Source: Blasia pusilla (taxonomy: Eukaryota; Marchantiophyta; Marchantiopsida; Blasiales). Taken from it: a stretch of 64,000 nucleotides of DNA. The notes below the pieces were generated by a model. It was not told where the DNA came from and did no database searches. It was given only the letters and a program-made list of their open reading frames with translations. Location of the stretch: contig CM114271.1 of NCBI GenBank assembly GCA_050084515.1, positions 54,436,001 to 54,500,000 on the forward strand, read 5' to 3'. This document shows, piece by piece, positions 1-10,383 of the stretch (position 1 is its first letter; each line of letters begins with the position of its first letter). The position numbers and the translations under genes are program-made.

Positions 1-779
1 AGCAAAAAGAGCCTACATCCAAAGCGGAGATCCAACGGATAACGGACCAATCTTCGTGCGCTTATGTTCATCCAGTTCGTAGAAGAGGCTATGTCCAAAT
101 TGTGTACCACTCCTCAGTCTGGCAATGAGGGCACCTCTACAATTAGAAGTCTCAAACTCTCGACCAAAGGTCCCTTTATCTAAAGTTGATGTACTTGTTC
201 AAATATCTCAGATTGTCCACCTGAAGCGGAAATTTCTCCCCTCCCTCCCCTAAACTTCCCACATGCCTAGAGCCAATTTCTTATCTAATTCGACCTGCCA
301 TCAGACACAGACTTTTCCTTTCCATTTTGGTTCTTTTTGTGACCTATTCCTCTTCTGTCTTCGAGTCATCACTTGACACACCACAGAGGGGAGGCTATAT
401 AGAGATCTTACTTCCCCAACCCAAGAAACTGAAATCCTTTGCAATCCCCCCACTCCTTCTCTTCCTCTTCCGGTGCTTATTTCCCCACCTTAACAAACTG
501 AAATCCTCTGCAAGTGCTCACTCCTACACTCGTTCTTCAGTGAAAGTACGACTCAAATGACGCGCAACTTTCCAAGTGGAGATTGGGCCGGACTAACTCG
601 TCAAAGTTGATGAAGTTGGCTCCTCCTTCTCCCTCTTTCTTATCTTTCACTCATCCCAATCGCTTTTCAAAGTCAGGATATATATTCAGCAAGAGCAGAA
701 GTAGTCGAATGGGAGAGCTATGGCAAAAAAGGAAAAGATATAATTGAAGCTTCTTGACACATCCCGAGATCGATAGAGT
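1..779. other. Non-genic stretch, no feature recognised
   Basis: Pyrimidine-rich, low-complexity DNA. The only open frames are short, with no recognisable product. No RNA gene, terminal repeat or splice-bounded exon was seen. It could be the flank of a gene lying outside the window. Confidence 0.4.
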
Positions 780-1545
780 TAGCTTGAGTTGAATGAGTGC
801 TTCCCTTGGATCGAACAAGAGCAGAAGTAGTCCGTTGACAGAGCTATGGCACAGAACTGGAGATTCAGAGACTCTGCTTCAGTTGATCATTGATCCATCT
901 TAAGATCAATCCATTTGCAATTTACTCAAGCTCGAGTTAATCTTTGACCCTTTTAGTATTCACTTCGTCGATGAAGATGCTTATGAAGTTTATCATTCCT
1001 GCACACCTCTTGAGATCCATAAGTGCACTAGCTTGAGTTGATCATTGATCGTTCTAGTAGAAGCTGGGATTTAATTGATTGATGATGATGATGAAGAAGT
1101 TGAAGCTTGAGTTGATCATTCCTGCACACGTCTTGTGATCGATAATTCCTCTCAGATTAGATTGATCATCGACCCTCGTAGTACACACTGGTATTCAATT
1201 CATCGATGATGAAGCTTCAGCTGATCATTCCTGCACATATCTTAAGATGGATAGTTTCACCCAGAGAGTTGATGGATGCATCTGTTGCATCTTACTATCC
1301 ATAAAGTCCACTCGCGCCTCTTATTGTGGATGAAGTAGACTCTGCCTGATTTTATCAGGGATGCATCTCAAGATCGATGCAGTTGACCTCTCTGGAGTTG
1401 GTCCATGCCTCTTCTTGTCGATGAAGTTCTCAACCTGAGCTGATCATGGATGCAACCATTCATCTACCTATCTTAAGATGCATACAGTTGACCGCTCTGG
1501 AGGTGATCGATGCATCCATCTTGTTGAAGATTTTGTTGTTATGGA
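780..1545. repeat. Degenerate tandem repeat, about 110-125 bp period
   Basis: The word GAGTTGATCATT followed by CCTGCACA or GATCC recurs with spacers that share ATCGATGATGAAGC and AAGATCGAT-like words. The block TCATTCCTGCACA starts near 993, 1116 and 1225, giving spacings of 123 and 109. Further diverged units run to about 1530, where GATCATGGATGCA and CTTAAGATGCAT still match. Copies differ by many substitutions and indels, so this is an old array. No unit keeps an open frame. It ends just downstream of the minus-strand membrane-protein frame at 1552-2124. Confidence 0.55.
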
Positions 1546-1551
1546 TGGTTC

Positions 1552-2124
1552 TCACGGTTGCAGCATCCGGTCCCTCAAGACTACCAAAATCGCAAAGCAC
1601 ACTGCTAGAGTGGCAGCGGCCACAACTTTGCCCTCGGCAACCACAGTGGTCAAAGTACGCCAGGACAACTCTCTCGCAAGTTTCTTGCCATCCTTGACAA
1701 TCTTACCACCACCCACCGCCCACATGCCTAAAATGTAGTCCAAGACAAGGGCAGTGGTCCAAGTGACGATCATTCGAGGAATGAGGACGATGATCATCAC
1801 TGCCATCACCAACAATCCGATTTCGATGCCTAGCACGAGAGAAGCTCTAACAACCGTCCAGGAAGTGGCTCCCTTGCTCAGCATGCAATTTTCCCAGATG
1901 AAGATGAATCGAACGAACAGTGCTATGAGGAATAAGCAGGCAACCCAAGAGGACGCAGGCCCAGGAAGTGGCAGTGTCCAAGGAATCACAGCTTCTGCTA
2001 CTCTTCCGCCATGATCATGGTCATGATTCTGCTGGTTCGTCTTCTGAGTTTCTTCCATGATCGTCCTCGTGAATTTGCTGCTCGCTCGGGCTGCTGCTGC
2101 TTCATCGCTAACTACCACCACCAT
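1552..2124 (-). CDS. Putative small membrane protein, unknown family
   Basis: A 190-residue frame from ATG at 2124 to TGA at 1552; a second ATG 22 codons in (MEETQKTNQQ) is an equally good start. The N-terminal ~55 residues are polar with an HDHDHGG patch. After a Pro-rich stretch (PWTLPLPGP) come four hydrophobic segments at about residues 59-77, 92-115, 118-138 and 160-183, separated by charged loops such as GGGKIVKDGKKLARE. That pattern argues for a real integral membrane protein, but I do not recognise the family. The frame stays open upstream of the first ATG, so an upstream exon is possible. The neighbouring 2200-2420 stretch carries repeated ENPED-like codons on the same strand, which may be such exons. 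It may also be a chance or decayed frame. Confidence 0.4.
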   Translation of the reverse strand: MVVVVSDEAAAARASSKFTRTIMEETQKTNQQNHDHDHGGRVAEAVIPWTLPLPGPASSWVACLFLIALFVRFIFIWENCMLSKGATSWTVVRASLVLGIEIGLLVMAVMIIVLIPRMIVTWTTALVLDYILGMWAVGGGKIVKDGKKLARELSWRTLTTVVAEGKVVAAATLAVCFAILVVLRDRMLQP

Positions 2125-2199
2125 CCCCACAACACTCGTCGGCTCGGTGACTTTGGGGGCACAGAATCCTCGGTTTGGGTGTCTGGCTGGCCGAGTCCG

Positions 2200-2420
2200 A
2201 ACGCACCCACAACTACTCCATCCTCAGGATTCTCTGCAGATGTAAGTGTTTGTCTGGAAGATTTGGAATGAACCCACAATCGAGAAGTCTTCAGGTTTCT
2301 CTGCAGATATGATTGAATGCAACCTCCTCAGGGTTTCCTATCGAGAAGCCAGTCTATGTCTCGTTTGGAACCCTTCTACAAATATTACACATCCTCAAGT
2401 TTTTCTATCGAGAAGTACTC
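2200..2420 (-). repeat. Short diverged repeats with ENPED/EKPED-like coding sense
   Basis: Four units near 2221, 2288, 2325 and 2392 share TCCTCAGGnTTTCTnTGCAGA or ATCGAGAAG on the plus strand. Read on the minus strand they give GNPEE, EKPED, ENPED and EKLED, two of them followed by VGSF or VGAF. Spacings are about 67, 37 and 67 bp. Frames differ between units, so no single protein is continuous. This may be repeated exons of a gene ending in the membrane frame at 1552-2124, or a decayed repeat. Confidence 0.35.
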
Positions 2421-2424
2421 GAAT

Positions 2425-3031
2425 GCCCTCTTTGGAATGCTATGCTTCGACGAGATTTCTCTGCGTGCCACTCTTGACTGGCGAGTTTTTCCTGCAGGCT
2501 TCTTCATTCAAGGGTCACCGGTGTCGAGAATCAAGGAAACAACCCCAAGTCTCCCCATGAAGCACTCATGGAAGGTGTCAATTCGCAAGAAGACGATCAG
2601 AGCGAGTGCATGAATGAACCTTCGCAGACTCAAATTCGCATCCAGGAGACCCTGCAAACGCTATTGGACTCTAGGGTAGGGTAGGGTAGGGTATGAGTTG
2701 CAAGTTGCAACACGGTGCTTCCTTCTCCCCTCCGTCTCGCTGGAAACCAAGGCCAACGAAATCTGCCTCATTTCTTGCTCCACCTTCACTACCAGTAACT
2801 ACCCTACAAAAACAAACAAAAAGTCCACTCTAAATTTCCACTGGATCTTGGGGAAGCCGCCATTTCCTCATGGGGGCAGACCTAGCTAGCTATCTGCGAG
2901 CAACTGGGAATCGTAGGCAAGAATTGGGTGAATTGGAAGCCGATCTCTGTGCCATCAGCAAAGCTCTTGGTGGGCCAGAGAGGTGGGTAGGTGCCCAGAA
3001 GACTGTTGCTGGCTCTGTCTCGCACACCCTA
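2425..3031. other. Non-genic stretch with one open plus-strand block
   Basis: From about 2495 to 2675 one plus-strand frame is open and reads as a polar, Glu/Gln/Ser-rich segment (for example MEGVNSQEDDQSECMNE). It has no start codon of its own and no recognised family. It runs into a short (TAGGG)n tract near 2673-2693. The remainder shows nothing. Confidence 0.25.
2673..2693 (+). repeat. Short (TAGGG)n tract
   Basis: About four perfect TAGGG units. The plant telomere unit is TTTAGGG, so this is a simple repeat and not interstitial telomere. Confidence 0.7.
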
Positions 3032-3235
3032 CAACAATGTTCGGGAAGATCCGGGTTTACGAGTAACCCTAACCCTGGCCGGCTGTTTTTTTCTTTTAAT
3101 TTCAGTCTGCCGGCAGACAGGGTCCGGGGAGATTTTTTTAATCTGTCAGCCGATTTATGCTATTTAGATTATCAAGTCGGCTCTTTTTTTTCCTAGCCGG
3201 TCCTGGCTGGTATTATTTGAATTAGTTGAAGGCAG
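3032..3235. repeat. Copy of a dispersed CCGG-rich repeat
   Basis: The segment has the order GATCCGGGTTTACGAG, TAACCC, CCGGCTG, GCCGGCAGAC and AGCCGA. The reverse complement of its first part resembles 17725-17760 (CTCGTAACCCTGGATC) and 7655-7690 (CTAAACCCCGGATCTCC). The three sites look like old copies of one non-coding repeat family, this one inverted relative to the others. Confidence 0.4.
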
Positions 3236-3380
3236 TTAAAAACTAGTTTTTTTTTAGACGGTTTTTATCCGAATTTTTTCAAAAGGAACCCATTCTGTTT
3301 CTGGTACTTTGGAAATGGACCCATCTAGTTTCTGGGTGTTTTCCGAGACGGCTGCCAATTTCCGGCATGTATGAAACAAG

Positions 3381-3600
3381 CCTTTTTTTTTTTTCTTTCC
3401 TTCACCTTTTCTCTCTTTTACTTTCACATTTTTTTCTTCTTTTTACCTTCACCTCATCATCTACCTTGTATCTTTTTACCTTGGAGCAAAACCTCCCTTC
3501 CAAAATTTGCATGAAGGAAATGTTATGCTCTCTACCTTGAGATATCCTTGGCAGGAGTTGAACCTGGCCAAGCCTCCCCACCAGTTGGGAGCCAAGGATC
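3381..3600 (-). mobile_element. SINE-like element with Pol III box motifs
   Basis: On the minus strand, starting near 3600, there is an A-box-like word (TTGGCTCCCAACTGG) and about 25 bases later a B-box-like word (GGTTCAACTCC). After roughly 200 bp the unit ends in a poly-A run (plus-strand T run at about 3382-3394). This is the usual layout of a tRNA-derived plant SINE. No convincing target-site duplication was found, and the purine-rich body between B box and tail is partly low complexity. A tRNA gene is excluded because no cloverleaf can be drawn. Confidence 0.4.
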
Positions 3601-3603
3601 ATG

Positions 3604-3651
3604 CCCCTCTATAATATTTGGAGCTTCTAAGCTCCAAGTGTTATAGAAGGG
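3604..3651. repeat. 23-bp inverted repeat (hairpin)
   Basis: Arms 3604-3626 and 3629-3651 match at 20 of 23 positions with a 2-base spacer. The inner 9 bases (TTGGAGCTT) pair perfectly. It lies between the SINE-like unit and the 3' end of the hAT transposase, so it may be a subterminal hairpin of the hAT element or a tiny foldback insertion. Confidence 0.6.
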
Positions 3652-3678
3652 CTCTAAGTCCTACAAACAAAACACACA

Positions 3679-5911
3679 TCAACCTAACAAGTCAACCGAT
3701 GGGGCACCACATTCTGTTTCTGCTTGAGGGTTCATGTATCGATCAGGATTAGAATACAAGTACCTAAAATTAGCAAAAGTCTTCCATAATATGATGTGAT
3801 TGGACAACATGTCGTCATAGTCACTTGTAGGTCCTTCTAAAGCAATCCTTAATACAACATCTAGATGTTTAGTACCTAGTCGATTACGAGTCTTAGTTTT
3901 GATCAAATTCTGAATTGAAAAAGCCCTCTCACTTATGGCAGTACTAACACATTGAACCCTTGCAACATTAGCCAAAACAAGCAAGTTAGCAAACTTACAT
4001 TGTAAAGTGGGGCTCCAACTCACCATTGCCCATAAGTCTCGGGAATTACGATCTTTCCACTCGGTTGTAGCCATCAACTTGAATGACTGAAATTCTTGCT
4101 TCACAAAGAGCAGAATTTATGAGAGGGTTGAGATGTCCCCTCAATGGTAACTCACATCCAAAATGTGCACACAAATCTTCCAAGTCCTTACATCCCCAAC
4201 TATTTAACCCAACTTGCCGAGAGGGCATGTGCAATGGGTTCAAAATCCTCATTGCACCAATAAGATTGTTGTCCCTAAATCTTTCTTGCAATGCTAAACA
4301 AACACTTTCAGCATATGACTTTTGAAATAAGAGAGCAGATTCCAAATCCCTGCCTGTGCGGTCTCTCAACATTTCTATGCTATGAAACTTATTACCCCTA
4401 ATCTCTGATTGCAAACGTCTAAGATATCCATCGGGGGGACCAAAATCAGGTAGGATATGATAACCTGTTTCTTCCGAAAATAAAGATGCATTCAAATCTC
4501 GACTTTCCATCACAAAATTCATGGTAATAGAAGCAATCTCTGAAGTAACAATGCTGCCAATAGTACTAACATCAACAAACTTGTATTGGAAAATCTTGCT
4601 CAAGTTAGCAAGGTTGGAAAGAATATCAGCTAAAAAATATAACTGATAGATCATTTAGAATGATCTTAACTTGTTGTATAAATTTGAGGCATTGCCGTCA
4701 TCTTCTGAAGGGGAAATATCCCTAAAGTATGTCAATACAGACTCAAGTGAATCACACAATGTACATACAGCCTGCCAACGTGACAACCATCTTATTTTAT
4801 GATACCTCTTCATAACTCGTTGAGAGTCATTCAACTTCTCTTGAAGTGATGCTAGGTTAGCTTTCCTCTTTGATGACCTTTTGAAATACCCTACTACGGC
4901 ATTCAAAATAGAATCAATTTCTGTTGAAATGACTTCACAATTAGGTGCTCTTGCTGCTGTTAAAGCCGCAAGATTGGTTCTGTGCGCTACACAATGTACA
5001 GAGAGTAGAAACGGTTTTACCTTTTGCTTCAATTGAGAAGCTACCCCAATTTGGCTACCTACCATTGTAGAGGCCCCATCTGAACCAAATCCAACCATTT
5101 TGGTATACTCTAGCCCTCCATCTTTCATAAACTCCAACAAAGTATTAGTGATAGCATTAGAACATTTAGATTCACAACGTATCAACCCTAGAAAACAACA
5201 CTCAGCTTGACCCTCTTCTATGAATGTTGCAAACACAACTAAATGCCCTGTCACCGAAATATCTGTAGATTCGTCGATCAAAATCCCAAAGAAAGGAGAT
5301 GATTGAACTCTAGCTAGAGTCCTCTTCATCAAAATTTGGCTAATGAAAAAACACATGTCACTACAACTCTTTTCATCTTGATAAAGGTCCCTGGTGATAG
5401 GTGCATTCACAGCAAGCAACAATTTAGAGAGAGTCGTGAATTTTGAGAAGGGCATGGCCTCCTTTGCAAGAAAATATGCACACTTGAATAAAGTCAAGAG
5501 TGCGACCTCACAGGTTCGGTTGGATGTGGCGATGGCCTTTGCCATAGATTTCTTACCTCCATTGGCTGCCCAAGCAAGCTTTACATGCTCGTTCGATTTT
5601 GCATGATCTATGAATGCAGAAACTTTACAATTGATTGCACCATCCCTAGCAAATACACTCTTTCCCTTACCCTTTCTACATACATTACAATGGATCCTCC
5701 CACTTGTTTTATCAAAGCTGATCCAATCATACATTGTATACCACACATCCTTCCAAGCTACACGATTTTTCTCAGATATGGATGGAGTGTTGCCTAACGT
5801 ACTCTGGTCTTCCCTCTCATCAGATGATCCCGACAAAGCTATGATATCAAGCTGTTCCTTTGGAACCTCCTTTGAGAGCAATTCATTCATGGTTCTGTGG
5901 CGTTTAGCCAT
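3679..5911 (-). pseudogene. hAT-superfamily transposase, broken by one stop and one frameshift
   Basis: Reading begins at ATG 5911 (MAKRHRTMNELL). Residues ~70-115 carry a TTF/BED-like zinc finger (CNVC, then HAKSNEH). About residues 205-300 match the DUF4371/RNase H-like core of KIAA1586/ZNF862-type hAT transposases, with candidate acidic residues in IDESTDI and GFGSDGAS. The C-terminal part has the hAT dimerisation region (ISERAFSIQNLIKTKTRNR). The frame is interrupted by a single in-frame stop at 4655-4657, directly followed by more open frame, and by a small indel near 4095-4112 that shifts the frame. Otherwise it spans nearly full length (~740 codons), so inactivation looks recent. Terminal inverted repeats and an 8-bp target duplication could not be assigned. 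Confidence 0.85.
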
Positions 5912-6671
5912 ACCAAACCCAATTCAAAGTAGGGCAAAGCTAGGGAAGTCTTGAGTCAAGAGTACACAGAGGCCGTGCGTGAGGGTATTATGAATAGTGC
6001 TACGAGTAAGAGGTGTAGGATGCCACAATCTGAACCCACTCACATCGTCAAGCACAGGAAACTACGACTCGAAATGTCTTAAACTAATGTAGTCAAGAAG
6101 AAGCCTATGCTGCCCCAATGCACAAGTTATGAGCAACAGTAGGATCTCTGATGTAGTACAGCAAAAGCTACAACACTAGAGAGCAATCGACCTCAATCGA
6201 TGCCATAATCAAGCTCGACCATAGTCATCATCAAGGAGACATCTGGGTGAGGACATTTGGCATGACTAGGGCTTTGCAGCATGACACAAAGATTGCTAGC
6301 AGAGTGGTTACAAGGCAGCAAGAGATCTTGCAGCGCGAACTAGGGAACCGCAACAAGAGCAAAAGCGCTCACAAAAGCGTGGGTACAAGGCAGCAAGAGA
6401 CCTATGAACGCGGCTGATAGGGTTTAGAGAATAGCACTCGAACTCCAAGAGCGAAAGCATGTCAGAGTGAGAGACACAACTATGAGTTGCAGCAGGAACG
6501 AAAGGCGGCCGAAGTTCGGCAAGAAAAGACACGTTTCGGAACAGTCGCTCTCAGCGCAGCAGCAAAGGAAACGGGCACTAAAAAATAGTACATAATAGCA
6601 GGAAGAGCGCATCAACGAGCAAGAGCGCACAATACCAGGCAAGAGCGTCCTAACCAGGCAAGAACGCAGTG
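5912..6671. other. Non-genic stretch upstream of the hAT element
   Basis: No gene is recognised. The words ACAAGGCAGCAAGAGA (6310, 6385) and CAAGAGCG recur and foreshadow the tandem array that follows. The 5' end of the hAT element should lie here, but its terminal repeat was not identified. Confidence 0.4.
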
Positions 6672-7140
6672 ACAGGTTCCCAACGACCAAGAGCGCTCAG
6701 GAGGCAAGGGCGCGACAGCAATCGAAGCCTCGAAGGTGCAAGAGCGAGTCAGCGAGCAGGAGTGCAAAACCCAGAGCCGCGGCTTACAGCAGAGCAGCAG
6801 CCCTCGCACAATGAGCCTGGCAGCGATCTAAGGTGCAAGAGCGCAGCAACGAGCAAGAGCGCTCAGCAGGCAAGGGCGCGACAGCAATCGAAGCCTCGAA
6901 GGTGCAAGAGCGAGTCAGCGAGGAAGAGTGCAAAACCCAGAGCCGCGGCTTACAGCAGAGCAGCAGCCCTCGCACAATGAGCCTGGCAGCGATCTAAGGT
7001 GCAAGAGCGCAGCAACGAGCAAGAGTGCTCAGCAGGCAAGGGCGCGACAGCAATCGAAGGCTCGAAGGTGCAAGAGCGAGTCAGCAAGCAAGAGTGCAAA
7101 ACCCAGAGCCGCGGCTTAGAGGCTAGAGCAGAGCAGCAGC
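6672..7140. repeat. 166-bp tandem array, about 2.8 copies
   Basis: The block GAAGCCTCGAAGGTGCAAGA starts at 6724 and 6890, and again with one change at 7056, giving an exact 166-bp period twice. Units are GC-rich, rich in CAAGAGCG, and nearly identical over GCAAAACCCAGAGCCGCGGC. The high identity indicates recent duplication. The unit length does not preserve one coding frame, and frames are open on both strands only because stops are rare. It could be the seed of a satellite. Confidence 0.85.
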
Positions 7141-8080
7141 CTGCACAATGAGCCGGGGAGAGAGATACCCCCCACAGTCCCCACCCTCTCACCCCTGTTC
7201 GCACCCTCACTCCGTAGGGTCTGTCCCACGGACCCCCACCCCGGGTTTGCTCAGTGTCGTTGGATGAGGCATCGAACGGTTCTGGAGGGGCAGGCTTAAG
7301 GTTTAGGATGCGGCTGATTTTGGGGTTTTGTAAAACCCTCTATTGTGCGGCCAGGATTTGAAAAAAACACGTTGGAGTGCATATCCGTCCCTCCATCTAC
7401 CCTCCAATCACAACTCATCAGTTTTCCGGTTGCCGGAAACTATTCCGGTAGTATTCCGTGATCCCGGAATATAATATCGGTCAAATTCAGGTGTCTCCTC
7501 CCGTCGCCGGTGTAATTCTGGTCGAGCCTCTGCAATTCCTGGGGAGTTTCCGGCTATACTGAATCTGCTCTGCCTACTTCCGGGAACTCGGTCATATACG
7601 CCGGAATCTCCGCTGGCCTCTCTCGAGCAGGGACGGCAATTTCAAAAAACTGCCGGCTACGAATACTCTAAACCCCGGATCTCCCCGTTCATTGCTCTAG
7701 GAGCATTTCGGCATCTGATTGGAATACACGAGTGATGTCGGTAGAGGACCGGTCTCTCGCTCTCGCTGGAAGTAACCGGTAAGTGTCCATGTCCGAACAG
7801 GACTGCCGGTTTAAGGCTGGGACGGTGTTTCGAATGAGCGGAATATGACTGAGTGACTTCCGGAGTGTCGGAAAACCAATGCTCGTACATGATTGGTTGT
7901 TGTGACGTATGGTTGGATCGCCTTGGGGGAGACGGCTAAATCTCAGTGGTTCGGGTGCAAATGGTGCCCTAATTTCCTAATTAGAATAGTAATGTGAGTA
8001 GTCCGATGGGGATTGGATGATGGCTTGGCACCTCCCATCCTGAGCTGCTGGATGGAGACCCCACCCAGAGGCTCTCCAAG
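7141..8080. repeat. Non-genic; contains a CCGG-rich dispersed repeat (7420-7870)
   Basis: The interval 7420-7870 holds dozens of CCGG and CCGGAA words (TTCCGGTTGCCGGAAAC, CCCGGAATATAATATCGG). Near 7660-7690 it matches the conserved block of the repeats at 3032 and 17725. No coding region is supported. The 7141-7260 part is C-rich with no feature. Confidence 0.4.
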
Positions 8081-8085
8081 CCATT

Positions 8086-8290
8086 TTTGCTTTTGCATTC
8101 GGATCATTTCTGATCACTTTCTTTCCGCACTTGGCTCTCTTCCTTGCTTTTGCATTCTAATGACTCGTGATCCGCAGTCCCACAGCACGAAGTACTGTTG
8201 CTCCGGAGTCCGCACTTTGCTCTCTAGCTTTTGCATTTGGATGAATCGGATTTGTACAACACAGTGCCGCTGCTCTGGAGTCTGCACTTC
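8086..8290. repeat. Diverged repeats of about 60-80 bp
   Basis: CTTTTGCATT begins near 8089, 8148 and 8230. TGCTC(C/T)GGAGTC(C/T)GCACTT begins near 8200 and 8269. The units are imperfect and irregularly spaced, and look non-coding. Confidence 0.5.
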
Positions 8291-8342
8291 ACACTCTTGC
8301 GTCGTACTCTTAGTACACTGTCTAACGTTTCTGCCGCAGTTC

Positions 8343-8379
8343 AACACTTCCACATGCATCCGTTGCATGTGGAAGTGTT
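8343..8379. repeat. Perfect 16-bp hairpin
   Basis: Arms 8343-8358 (AACACTTCCACATGCA) and 8364-8379 are exact reverse complements with a 5-base loop (TCCGT). It is too short for a typical plant microRNA precursor and no flanking pairing was seen. It could be a cruciform or foldback remnant. Confidence 0.85.
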
Positions 8380-10383
8380 CCGTTGCCTCCACGGTTAGCT
8401 TCGTTAGGTCCGCACATCTCCCGCAGTGGCTCTACGCGTTGCATCCATAACTCCCTTTCCTCACTCATTGGATTTTCTCATGCCATATTGACATGCTTCT
8501 CATCGGCTGCTCGTTTGTGTTCAGTTTGTATTTCTTCCAAAAGATTTTTGCCGGCAATGGCAAATTCGGCCGGGAAATTGGCCGGAATAGGAAAAAAAGG
8601 GCAGGTATATATGGAAGGAGGAAAATGAATTTTCGGATTTAAACCTATCCGAAAGAAAAATACCAGAAAATAATGGGCCGATACAAAAAAATAAAAACCG
8701 ATTCATTATTAGATATACATGACAATTAAAAAAAAACTCCCAAAACCCTGCCCTACAAGACTTTCTCTAGGTTTTATCTCTTCCGACAAAAGAGACGGAA
8801 AAGCACTCAACCATCTCCAACATGGGAAGATGCATCGTGCAAACGAACCCCAACAGTGAACCTCAAAACCAGCCTCACCTGAACAGTGAACATGAAAACC
8901 AGCCTCACCTGAACGTGCTGAAGAAATAAGTAGGCAGAGTCAGTCCCTACAGAACCTATCTATGTTCCCCAGACGTCACAAAATCTTCCACCACTTCATA
9001 TTTTCCATCCAAAGGCCCACAAGCAGAACGGACATAACACGGGATCCTGGAAGCAGAGATCGAGCAAGAGTGCCCATCAGGTCAAACTCTCCCACTGGGT
9101 CAAGAATGCCACAAAGTCCAAGGAAGAAGGAAGCAAGTGAGAGCATCTACCGTATGTGGATAAGAAAGCCAGCAGATGTACACCATGTCACGTTCCTCGA
9201 TCTTTCTAAAGAGGGTGGAATCCAAGAGCTTCTTATGTGCACACTCACCCTCTCACTCATCGATCTAGATTCCATTGAGTAAAAGCTGTGCGCTCTCCAT
9301 CTTCCTGGATCTTTCCTTCCATAACGTCTGAAATCCAACAAGACGCGCCAGTCACCAAATATAGACTCATATCCCGATTCCATCCCACGAAGCAGGAGGT
9401 TGACTCCTCGATTCCTCTCTCTCCCCCCCCGGCCCTTCTACTGAAAACGGTACGACAGAAACGAGTCGATGCGTTTCTGAAATGGACTTGTGGAAACCGA
9501 GGAGAAGGTGGTTGGCTCTTCTCTGCGGCAGAAACAAACGCCATCTGCTGAAGAAAACATCATACAAACAACGGGTGCAGCTGAAGAAACAAGTGGTGTC
9601 TTCTGGTGAAAACAACCCATTGCACATAACGCAGTGACTGTACGATGCAGGCGGTTAGGAATTCCGACAGAAATGGAGGCCTGTGCATGTAAGTCGTTGG
9701 CGACTGAACGCTCTCAAGTAGACGGCTTTCAATCGGTTTGCTTAAGGCCTCCAGTTACTTCCGTCAGTAATCTTCAAGTACTACCCCATTCCATGGAGAG
9801 CTCAGCGTTCGAGTCACCCAGGGGAAGAGGTCCTAGAGGGAGATTCTGGTCATAATCCCTATACCGTAGGACAGCAGGAACCTCCACCATAAGGAAACAG
9901 CCCAATCCACCTGGAAAGCGAATGATGTGCAAAGACCAGACTGGAGGGAGAGAGTTGGCAGATCCAAGCGAGCGAAACTTCTTCAAGAAAATGTGGTTCC
10001 AGTGCGAGACTATTACGCAATCAGCAGCTCAGATGTTCTCCTCTGGCAGACTTCAGAGTCAAATTCACTGCATCTAACGTAGGTTAATCGGCCCTAACTG
10101 AAGCTGGGCAGGGGAGAGGAACCGCATTTACTTAGAGAACCAATGCACATCCCAAACATGGTAAGACTTTCTGGGGCTAAAGCCATGGTAATCTCAAACC
10201 GAGACAGTGATTGACTGACCTTACTCAAACTTCAATATCTAAACCCAGACATATGGTGTTTCTTTCGTAAGGATGGTGAACAGGATTTGGAAACCCCGAC
10301 TTTACCACAGCTGATTTTTTCAAGCCTCCCTTCCCGATATTGCTCTAAGGTGGAGATGCAAAATTTCCTCTCTACGTCGAGCA
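8380..10383. other. Non-genic stretch; a 30-bp tandem duplication at 8852-8911
   Basis: No gene is supported. At 8852-8881 and 8882-8911 a 30-bp unit containing ACCAGCCTCACCTG is duplicated with two differences. At 8550-8640 there is a short GCCGG-rich segment like the repeats at 3032 and 7420. Several frames of 70-105 codons between 8960 and 9990 overlap on both strands and show no domain. The end of this stretch is the 3' flank of the coiled-coil gene. Confidence 0.4.

Noticed and set aside
2673-2693. Interstitial telomere
   Set aside because: The unit is TAGGG, not the plant TTTAGGG, and only four units are present.
6672-7140. CRISPR-like array
   Set aside because: The whole 166-bp unit is repeated, with no short repeats separated by unique spacers, and the genome is a plant's.
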